Of a stretch of DNA of 64,000 nucleotides, positions 47,506 through 57,459 are shown piece after piece; within the stretch, counting starts at the first letter, position 1, and each line of letters starts with the position of its first letter. The notes under the pieces were generated by a model, which saw only the letters and a program-made list of their open reading frames with translations, was not told where the DNA came from and searched no databases. A program made the translations under genes and the position numbers. This stretch comes from Meconema thalassinum. Its lineage: Eukaryota; Arthropoda; Insecta; Orthoptera; Tettigoniidae. The stretch covers positions 183,400,813-183,464,812 of the forward strand of contig OX336397.1 of NCBI GenBank assembly GCA_946902985.2. The letters run 5' to 3'.

Positions 47506-48150
47506 GTTTTTTATAGTTTATTATGAGGCGATAATCTTGTGACCATTTGGTTAACTCTTCTGTAACGTAGTCCGCAGACTGCTGTAAGACCTGTTTAGTT
47601 TCACCTTTTATTTCGAGTGTTGTATCGTTCGCAAACAGAATTTACTTATGAGAATCAACGTTCCGTGTTATATCATTGATCTATAGAAGAAAGAGTAGTG
47701 GGCCAAAAACCGATCCCTGGGATACTTCAAATTTAATAATACCCTCATTGGACAATGTTTTATTAAGTAATCTGGTTCCGTCATCCTTCTGTCTCAAGCT
47801 TACTATTTGTTTACGCCTTGTTAAGTAAGACTCGATCCATTTATTAGCTAGACCACTATTACCATATTGATTTAGTTTTGTAGGGAGGATTTTATGGTCA
47901 ACAACATCAAATGCTTTCGATAAATCCAAGAATAGGCCAGTTACATGTTCCTTATTGTCAATTAATTTCAGTATACTATTACTACATTCATAAATTGCTG
48001 TCTGTGTAGATTTTTCCGTTCTGAATCCATTATGTGAGTTTGATTGTATTTTATGTTTTTCAATGAAACTTATCAGTTTCTTACACATGATTTTTCCCAC
48101 AAATTTGCAATACCAGTTGTCAAGGTAATAGGACGATAGTTATCTAATTA
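47506..48150 (-). pseudogene. LINE B, middle piece (RT palm)
   Basis: Open from 48100 to 47681 and readable to about 47510: DNYRPITLTTGIANLWEK, FIEKHKIQSNSHNGFRTEKS, GLFLDLSKAFDVVDHKIL (motif A), SQGSVFGPLLFLL (motif B) and INDI. After a stop, motif C reads FANDT where Y-A-D-D-T is expected. DYVTEELTKWSQDYRLI follows, and the piece is then cut by LINE A. The upstream side is cut at 48150 by LINE C. Confidence 0.8.
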
Positions 48151-49485
48151 TTGATAGATAGATAGATAGATAGATTTATTTACCATCAACAGGATAGGCA
48201 CCCAATTACAGATGATATAATAAAACATAGTAAACATTAAATTAACTTAAAAGCAACTATTTAACTAACCTAGAAACAAACATTGATTCAAGCTTATAAA
48301 CTAAGTTCTCTATACACTTAAATTAAAATAACGATTTTTACACACAATATATACAACAAACACCTACGATCTTGAGTTCAACAATGATCTACGAATTTCA
48401 GTAGGCTTCGAGTAAAATATATCTATAGCGCTATCAAGATGGTTTAGAGAGCGCAACGCCATTAATAACCAGGAATTGGCATGGGCTTTAGTTCTACACT
48501 TCTGGATCCGGAAAGTGAGTCTTTGCCTTGTATTGCGGCCTAGAACATGAAGCGGAATCAAACACAAAAGGGGCGCACAGTCGATTCTATTGGTCAGACA
48601 CTTATATAGAAACATGGCGTTGGCACACATGCGGCGAGACCTCAAAGACCGCATACGCATGGTTCCACAGAAGGTCTCATAGTCCAATGTAGAGAGTCGA
48701 ATGCCCATATATCTACAGCTGATCCACTTCATGAATCTCACCTGCACTCTCTCTAACCGCTGAATAGCATATTGCTGAGAAGGCAGCCATACCTCACAAC
48801 AGTATTCAACAATCGACCTTACATATGCTAAAAATAAAATTTTGAGAGAACCTATATTGGCGAATCCACTACAATTTCTCTTCAGAAATCCTAGTAATCT
48901 GAACCCCTTACTTGTTCCCTTATCTACATGTTTTAGAAATGACAGCCCGTCATCGTTGGTAATTGTTATACCTAGGTCGTTTACTTCATTCACACGCACT
49001 AATAGAGTGTTACTTATACTATAATTCCTCATGACAGGCGCCAACTTCCTAGAAAATGTTATCACATTGCATTTTGATATATTAAGGTCAAGTAACCACT
49101 TGGTACACCAATCTGTTAGTAGATGTAGGTCTAATTGAAGCAAGTCACAGTCTGACCCGTGGTCTATTACTCGAAACAGTTTCAAATCATCAGCGTATAG
49201 AGGGCAATTACTATTCTTGAAGACCCCAGTTAAATCATTAATAAAGATTACAAATAAAAGCGGCCCCAAGATGGAACCCTGAGGAACACCAGAAGTTGGA
49301 AAGTATGGATTTGAAGTTTGACCATCGGATTTAACAAAGCAAATTCTTTCAGTGAGATAGCTTCTAATCCGCTCTAAAACGCTGCCGCCTATTCCATACG
49401 CCGATAATTTGATTAATAATGCCTCATGTTGTACGGAATCAAAGACTTTGGAAAAATCTGTGTATATGGCACATCTTTTGAACCG
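48151..49485 (-). pseudogene. LINE C: 5'-truncated copy with an open 301-codon RT half
   Basis: The frame open at 49269-48364 begins inside the RT; upstream codons to 49485 supply CAIYTDFSKVFDSVQHEALL (motif A) and SGVPQGSILGPLLFVIFIND (motif B). Motif C is CPLYADDLKLF. The connection region follows: KHVDKGTSKGFRLLGFLKR, FLAYVRSIVEYCCEVWLP and LERVQVRFMKWISCRY. After the stop come about 190 bases of 3' UTR and a (TATC)n tail at 48153-48174. The long open frame and clean tail show it is younger than LINE B, into which it is inserted. Its 5' end coincides with the HR-3 border. Confidence 0.85.
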
Positions 49486-51975
49486 TTTTTAGCCTACTTT
49501 CGATTTTTGCAAAAAATGAAAGCAGACTTAAGAGATCAACACAGGGCGAAAAAAGTGTGTCTGTCTGTGTGTGTGTATGTGTGTGTGTGAGTCTGTGTGT
49601 GTATGTGTGTGTGTGAGTCTGTGTGTGTATGTGTGTGTGTGAGTCTGTGTGTGTCTGTGTGTGTGTGAGTGTGTGTACTCTGAATGTCTGTCCCCCCCTA
49701 TCAATTCGAACACGGTGAATGCGAATTGAACGAAATTTGGTACAAAGGTAGCACTAGCAAAGGACACCTCAGTGTCATGTTTTATATCGCCGCCATCTTG
49801 ACGGAAACGTAATGGCGGCCACACAAATGTTCAAAGCTTAAATCAAATTACGACTAACCTAATCATCCGATCTCTACCAAATTGTGCAACAACATACCTT
49901 TATGGGGGGAGCATCCTTTGACCAAACCAATAGGTCATCAGCTTAATAGTTTGCGGATGGCGGCCATCTTTGTGTGAAAATCGATTCCCCCTATTAATTC
50001 GAACACGGTGCAACCGAATGGAACGAAATTTGGTACAGAAGTAGTACTAACAAAAGGCACCTCAGTGTCATGTTTTATATCGCCGCCATCTTGACGGAAA
50101 CGTAATGGCGGCCACACAAATGTTCAAAGCTTAAATCAAATTACGACTAACCTAATCATCCGATCTCTACCAAATTTTGCAACAACATACCCTTATAGAG
50201 GAAGCATCCTTTGACCAAATGAATAGGTCATTAGCATAATAGTTTGCGGATGGCGGCCATCTTTGTGTGAAAATCAATTCCCCCTCTTAATTCAAACAGG
50301 GTGAAACCGAATGGAACGAAATTTGGTACAGAGGTAGCACTAGCAAAGTGCATCTCAGTGTCATGTTTTACATCGCCGCCATGTTGAAAGAAACGTAATG
50401 GCGGCCACACAAATGTTCAAAGCTTAAGTTAAATTACGACTAACATAACCATCCGATCTCTACCAAACTTTGCAACTACATACCTTTATGGAGGGAGCAT
50501 CCTTTGACCAATCTAATAGGTCATTCGCCTAATAGTTTGCGGATGGCGGCCATCTTTGTGTCAGAATCGATTCCCCCTATTAATTCAAACACGGTGAAAC
50601 CGAATGGAACGTAATTTGGTACAGAGGTAGCACTAGCAAAGGGCACCTCAGTGTCATGTTTTATATCGCGGCCATATTGACAGAAACGTAATGGCGACCA
50701 CACAAATGTTCAAAGCTTAAGTTAAATTACGACTAACATAACCATCCGATCTCTACCACATTTTGCAACTACATACCTTTATGGAGGGAGCATCCTTTGA
50801 CCAATCTAATAGGTCATTCGCCTAATAGTTTGCGGATGGCGGCCATCTTTGTGTCAGAATTGATTCCCCCTATTAATTCAAACACGGTAGAACGGAATGG
50901 AACGAAATTTGGTACAGAGGTAGCACTAGCAAAGGGCACCTCAGTGTCATGTTTTATATCGTCGCCATCTTGACTGAAACGTAATGGCGGCCACACGAAT
51001 GTTCAAAGCTTAAATCAAATTACGATTAACCTAATCATCCGATCTCTACCAAATTTTGCAACTACATACCTTTATGGAGGGAGCATCCTTTGACCAATCT
51101 AATAGGTCATTCGCCTAATAGTTTGCGGATGGCGGCCATCTTTGTGTCAGAATCGATTCCCCCTATTAATTCAAACACGGTGAAACCGAATGGAACGAAA
51201 TTTGGTACAGAGATAGCACTAGCAAAGGGCATCTCAGTGTCATGATTAATATCTCCGCCATATTGACAGAAACGTAATGGCGGCCACACAAATGTTTAAA
51301 GCTTAAATCAAATTACGACTAACATAACCATCCGATCTCTACCAAACATTGCAACAACATACCTTTATGGAGGGTGCATCCTTTGACCAATCTAATAGGT
51401 CATTAGCCTAATAGTTTGCGGATGGCGGCCATATTTATGTCAAAAATGATTCCCCCTATTAATTCGAACACGGTGGAACCGAATGAACGAAATTTGGTAC
51501 AGAGGTAGCACTAGCAAAGGGCACCTCAGTGTCATGTTTTATATCACCGCTATCTTGACGGAAACGTAATCGCGGCCACCCAAATGTTAAAAGCTAAAAT
51601 GTAATTACGACCAACCTAATAATCTAGTCTCTACCAAATTTTGCAACACCATATCTTTATGTGGGAAACATATTCTGACCAAACTGCAAGAACATCAGCC
51701 AAATAGTTTGCAGATGGTGGCCAAGTATGTGTGCAAATAGATTCCCCCTATTAATTCAAACACGGTGAAACCGAATTGAACGAAATTTGGTACAGAGGTA
51801 GCACTAGCAAAGGGCACCTCATATTCATGTTTAATATCCCTATAGCACGTTGTATTTCAACAAGCTACTACAACCAACATTCAATCATACACCTTGAAAA
51901 GGACAAAGAGTTATAACAATACCCATGCATTTAGGAGAAAGTAGGCTATATGTTCTTTACTGAACATCTTGTTGT
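49486..51975 (-). mobile_element. HR family element, copy 3, with 292-bp tandem dimers
   Basis: In minus orientation it begins ACAACAAGATGTTCAGTAAA with a hairpin ATGTTC/GAACAT, then TAGCCTACTTTC. It ends with the hairpin around TTTTTGCAAAAA (49505-49517) and GTAGGCTAAAAA (49486-49497). A (TG)n-rich block lies at 49556-49680. The body at 49690-51850 has about seven units of 292-293 bp. Each contains two related halves: one with GGCGGCCATCTTTGTGT and GGAACGAAATTTGGTAC, one with GGCGGCCACACAAATG and TCTACCAAATTTTGCAAC. No coding region is seen; 60-codon frames that repeat every 293 bases are by-products. Confidence 0.75.
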
Positions 51976-53230
51976 GCACTGGAATTACTTTTGATAACTT
52001 CAAAATATCCGGGTAAGTTCCTGAGAGAATTGAACTGTTGATTAAGTGCGTAAGTGGATTTATTATATTTTTTGCACATTTCTTTAAAATTGAATCAGGG
52101 ATGCCATCAATGCCAGCACAGAATTTAATTTTTAGCTCTTTTATAACTATTCTTACCTCTTCACTTTTGACATGATTTATAAATAAAGAATCACTGCATA
52201 TATTTATTTTATTATTAGAATTTAGTGTATTTACCCGTGATTTATTTAATAATTATTGTGGAATTTCTAGAGAATAGCCATTAAAAGTGTTTGCTATTTC
52301 CTCTGGATTATTAATCACTTTATTATTGCAGGTCAGTGTAATGTTCCTTTGTATTTTGGCAGATTTCCCAGTTACTTTCTTTATCACAGACCACATAGCC
52401 CAGTTTTTATTAGATGATTGGGAAATAAAATTATCATTATGCATTTTCTTTGCTAGTCTTATTACCTTACTTAATATGCTAGTGTATTTTTGTAGTATAA
52501 ATTGAATTCAGGTGTTGTGTGGTATTGTTTATATAATTTGTGTAGAGATTTCCTTCTTTGACATGAATTTATAATCCCTATTGTTATCCAAATGCTAGTT
52601 TTGTTATTTTGAATAGTTATTTGATTAAAGGGGATTGCTGTTTCAAAATAGTGTTTTAGGGTACTGTTAAATTTATTAAATTTATCATTTAAAGTTTCTA
52701 GTTTATACATTTCTGACCATGTTTCCTTTTTAAATAAGTCATTGAAATATGTAACATTTGCTTCACCTGCACTTTGATTTCATTCCATTAGCATTATTAT
52801 TGATTTTTTCAGGTACTTCAAAACTCAGTATTTGTCCATGGTGGTCACTAAATCCCGGGCATTAGACTTCTATTGAATGGTGACATTTATCTCTATTTAT
52901 AAAAAATTGATCAGGAGTGGTTTTACTAAATTTTGTTATTCTTGTTGCGGTATTTATTGTAGGTTATAGTCCATAGGAAATTAGTAACTATGTTGGTAAT
53001 TCACAATTTCTATCACATTTTAAGAAATCCTCATTCACATCCCCATAAATTATTATATCGAAATTTACTTTGCTCAAGTTGTTGGGTAACAATTCTAATT
53101 TATCTATAAATAAACGAACATTTCCTGACGGAGAACGGTATACGAATACAATTATTAACTTAAACTGCTGAATTTTTACGGCAGAGAATTCAAAATCCTG
53201 TTCCATAATTAGATAATCATAAGCTGTTAA
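51976..53230 (-). pseudogene. LINE B, 5' piece (endonuclease end to RT start)
   Basis: The rightmost part (53206-52988) has FKLIIVFVYRSPSGN and FDIIIYGDVNEDFL, the central part of an APE-type endonuclease (Y-R-S-P and G-D-x-N motifs). A linker with TSIWITIGIINSCQRRKSLH at 52710-52471 and NKNWAMWSVIKKVTGKS at 52444-52253 follows. The RT fingers then read IKFCAGIDGIPDSILKKCAK and ILKLSKVIPVH to 51976. Frame changes and stops separate these parts. The next residues of the element continue at 48150 in the middle piece. Confidence 0.75.
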
Positions 53231-53869
53231 CTATTCATGATCTAAATTATTTCTTAAGAAGATACAACCTGTACGATATAAAGTGGATATAAGTTTGGAC
53301 CTTATCACAATGTACGATAATATTTTCATTACAATCACATAATAATAATAATAATATAGTTAAGTTATATGGTAGGCCTACCCTTCAAATCCCTTTGATC
53401 TGGATGTCTACATTGTGCATATGCGGTCCAGGATACTTCATGAGGAAATCAGTCTCATTTTATCAAACGAATGAGAATGAAATAAAGATTGTTACGTACA
53501 ACAGTGAAGAAGGGTACAGGTGCGGTGTTACTTCTAATTCAAAGAACTGCTCTTAACAGTTGCATGACTCCTTGTTGTTCCATCTTGCGCCCTGTCACTG
53601 ATTGACAACAATAGCCTCACCGGAGTATTATCCGTCGGAAATGCAGAGCATCTGAATAGGAACGGGATGAAGACTAACAATAGGCCATTTATTTCTTATT
53701 ATTCAAACTTGTGCCCTCAACACTTGTATGCTGTTGGCGGTTTGTTTCAATCATTCTGCACAGTTGAACGAGTTCTAGTTACACAAAGACCCAGCTTATT
53801 TTGTGTGCGTGTTAATATAATCCGTTTCATAGAAATGGTAGTATGCTCCCATAATTACATAATATGACA
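53231..53869. other. No gene recognised
   Basis: The first 100 bases may be decayed LINE B endonuclease. The rest has no coding similarity. An (ATA)n run lies at about 53338-53357. Confidence 0.4.
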
Positions 53870-54981
53870 TTTTTAGCCTACGTTCGATTTTTGCAAAAAA
53901 TGAAAGTAGACTTATGAGATCAACACAGGGCGAAGAATTGTGTGTGAGTCTGTGTGTGTGTGAGTGTGTGTACTCTGAATGTCTGCCACCCCCCCCCCCC
54001 TATCAATTCAAACACGGTAAAACCAAATTGAACGAAATTCAGTACAGAAGTAGCACTAGCAAAGGGCACCTCACCGTCATGTTTTATATCGCCGCCATCT
54101 TGACGGAAACGTAATGGAGGCCACCCAAATGTTAAGAGCTTAAATCAAATTACGACCAACCAAATCATCTGATCTCTACCAATTTTTGCAAAATTATACC
54201 TTTATGTATGAAGAATCTTTTGAACAGACTACAAGGTCACCGGCCCAATAATTTGAGGATGGCGGCCATGTTTGTGTGCAAATCGATTCCCCCTACCTAT
54301 TCAAACACGGAGAAACTGAATTGAACGAAATTTGGAATAGAGGTAGCACTAACAAAGGGCACCTCAGTGTCATGTATTATATCACCGCCATCTTGACGAA
54401 TACAGAATGGCGGCCACCCAAATGTTAAGAGCTTAAATCAAATTACGACCAACCTAATCATCTGATCTCTACCAATTTTCGCAACATTATACCTTTATGT
54501 ATGATTTTTTTTTACCAACCTACAAGGTCATCAACCTAATAATTTGAGGATGGTGGCCATGTTTGTTTGAAAATAGATTCCCTCTATCTATTCAAACACG
54601 GTGAAAACGTATTGAACAAAATTTGGAACAGAGGTAGCACTAGCAAAGAGTACCTCAGTGACATGTTTTATATCGCCGCCATCTTTGCAGAAACGTAATG
54701 GCGGCCACCCAAATGTTAAAAGCTTAAATCAAATTACGACCAACCTAATCATCTTATCTCAACTAAATTTTGCAACGATATACCTTTATGTAATAAGCAT
54801 CTTTCGAGCAAACGACAACGTCATCAGACCAATGGTTTGCAGATAGCGGCCATGTATGTGTGCAAATTGATTCACCATATCAATTCAAACACGGTGAAAC
54901 TGAATTGAATGAAATTTTGTACAGAGGTATCACTAGCAAAGAGCGCCTCATATCCATGTTTAATATCCGTATAACACGTTG
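53870..54981 (-). mobile_element. HR family element, copy 4, interrupted by the BEL element
   Basis: Its 3' end is at 53870 with the same hairpin as HR-3 (plus strand TTTTTAGCCTACGTTCG, then TTTTTGCAAAAAATGAAAG). A (TG)n block and nearly four 292-bp units follow (ACACGG markers near 54010, 54303, 54594 and 54886). It stops in ATATCCGTATAACACGTTG, a point equal to about 51836-51855 in HR-3, where the BEL LTR begins. The remaining 100 or so bases, including the 5' hairpin, should lie beyond the BEL element, outside the window. Confidence 0.75.
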
Positions 54982-55973
54982 TGGGTAGATTATAGGCTAG
55001 GGAATAACCCACCCACCAAGGGAAGATGATTAAGAAAAGGAAATGGGTTTCGGACTGGAGAAAAAGGATAGAAAAATAGGAGGAGAGCCCCACAAAATTA
55101 ATAAGCTTCACTTTAAACACACTTAAAGGCGATTGCCACAGAAACTTAACCTCCTGATATCTAAAATAGGTACGAGCTTGGTCGAGGCCAACGGGAACCG
55201 CAGCTGGGACTTGGGCGATTTGCAAGAGAGAGGCTTTAGTATGTTTCCTCCCAAGCACGAATAAAAGTACTATAGGGAAGGGTGATGGTCTGGCCTGACA
55301 GATAGTAAAAGCTTTATTAAGCATGAACGAGGGCATAAACCTAGGAAGGGCTAGGAAAGCCAGGATCCTGCCTAACTGTAGTATCAGAGAAATGATGAAT
55401 CCAAAAACAAATATTTAATTTATTTAACAATTTAAAGAAGTTAATATTTTTGACAATTAAATATTTTGCAATCTTGTTAACAATTTGGGGTTGCAGACCT
55501 CTCAACATTAAACGGTTGCTCCAGGCAACTAACAATTTTTAAGGTTTTTAAACCTTGTATTAAAATCTTGGTAAGATTTAATAAATAGGCAAAATGGAAT
55601 AATTAAAGTTTTAACATTTACAGGAGTACAAGCAACGTACTATAAGAAACCTCTGAAAGAACTTTCTAACGAGAATAACAACTTCGAGGATAACAAAATG
55701 GAAAACATGAAGAATAAAAAGGAAGTTCCTACAACTTCTTATATTTAAACAGAATTACTTTATGAGAATTATACAAAAAGAGCAGGTCACTTACTGTGAA
55801 CCTGAAAAGTTAATCAAAAGGAAGGTTCTAGACCTCATATACTTTAAATAGGACTCGCAAGTTAAATGAGGCAGGTTTCATTTAGCGAGACCAAAAAATA
55901 ACTCACTCAAGAGTTGAGAGAATTGTTTTCCCTGCTTTTGAAGGGAGGAACAATGTAAGTTTGAAACGTGTGC
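54982..55973 (-). repeat. 3' LTR of the BEL element (part verified by comparison)
   Basis: It starts with TGGGTAGATT and matches 63009-64000 position for position without indels. About 9 substitutions are seen, for example near 55287, 55294, 55491, 55513, 55636, 55663, 55709, 55789 and 55922. The other LTR border lies somewhere in 55974-57459 and cannot be fixed, because the partner LTR runs out of the window. Confidence 0.9.
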
Positions 55974-57459
55974 TAGACACGTAATTATACAGAGATACTT
56001 AATGATAAACCAACAAAAATGGAAGGGCACTTCTTGGAATGACACCTTATTGGAACAGACCTAGATTAAAAGTTTATTGCAGATTGTTAGTAAGAGGTTT
56101 AGGAAAGAGAAATGGGAATTAAGGAAAATGTTCATGGCCTTATTTGAATATAAGCGGACGATCGCGACGCGGTAGAAAAGTTGAGCAAGCACTGGTTTTC
56201 ACTATAGTTCATTGAAATATATGAAAAGTTCACTGTGTAGACACAAAGTTTATGGAAAAGAAAGTTATTGCAATGATGAAAATAACTGGTTTCACTAGAT
56301 AAGTGAGAGTCTATTTCTTGAGAAAGTTGTAAATTACAATTAAATGCACTATAGAAAATTCCCGCGGTGGACGAAACTTCACTATGTAGTAATTTAGAAA
56401 TAAGATAATTCAATTTTAAATAGAATTCTCACAAGTACGTGAGAAATACATGACGGCAGGACTTGTAGATTGAGTACAGAATCTGGAAGGTTCCAGAACA
56501 ATCTTAGCAGTAAAATGGGGCTAATGTAAATCCAGCGGAGGAACTAGCTTGTTGAATTATAGACAGCGGGTAATTAGATAATATCCCACGTAGTGAGAGG
56601 ATTTCTCATTTGAATAGCTGAAGAAAAGCTCTTTATAGTAAGGTCGGCTTATACAAGCGAAAGCTTAACATGGCAAATCCCACGAAGAATGATTTTTGCC
56701 CCAAAATAAATACTTTCACACTGTCTATAAAAGTATCATTAAAAACACGTGGAAGTTAAAACCATGAAGATGAGGTTAAAACTTGAAGAAGGTACTTATC
56801 TTTGTTGCATGTCGAAGTGAAGTTCCTCACTGATGCCTAGAGTTCCAACATGGCGTGGAATTTAAAAAATGCCTCGTTAGGTCAGGAGGCTAGCTCTGGT
56901 TGAGCCTTAACTGATTGATTCGACTGCCGACTGAGAAGTGAGACTTGCTCAACGAAGCACGGAAGGTCCTAGGAAGGGACGAGAGTGGGGGTAGGTAACA
57001 AAATGTATACATATCAGCATAACCAACTTATCAAAAATAAATGTTCTTCTTGATGGATGGTTTTCTAAGAGTTGATAGTAGGCGATATTAGCGCAGCATG
57101 GTGAGTGAAACAGTAGACGTAGTCCTCTTGCTCAAGGAGAAAATAGCTGGCGATAGTAACAAGCTCTGGTGGCCAGATGGATATGTAAGTCCTCTTGCAC
57201 GATGAGGAATTGAGTAGCTTCAGAGGTTCGCTACTAGATGACGCTAGGTGGGTCACAGAAGTTATATATCTGAAACATACTTATGAAGACGTAAGAGATT
57301 TGCCCATCAAGGAGAAAACAGAAGATCACTGTTGGTGTTTGGCAAAGAGGAAGGAAGAAATGAACATGCAAAGAGCAGTAGACATTATATCTCAGGTACC
57401 GTGTATTCAAAGAATACACCATACTGGTGGGTAAACACCAACAGAGAGCAAATAAGCAG
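55974..57459 (-). other. Rest of 3' LTR and 3' untranslated region of the BEL element
   Basis: This lies between the verified LTR segment and the end of pol. No coding similarity is seen. A polypurine tract should mark the border but I could not choose one with confidence. Confidence 0.5.

Noticed and set aside
49528..49824. 98-codon frame with histidine/threonine repeats
   Set aside because: It is the (TG)n block of HR-3 read on the minus strand.
50521..51289. Three similar 60-codon minus-strand frames
   Set aside because: They recur exactly with the 293-bp HR unit and carry no domain.
54872..55336. 154-codon minus-strand frame, repeated at 62887-63363
   Set aside because: It lies in the LTR; the two copies run out of the LTR into unrelated sequence, so the shared part reflects LTR identity, not a gene.
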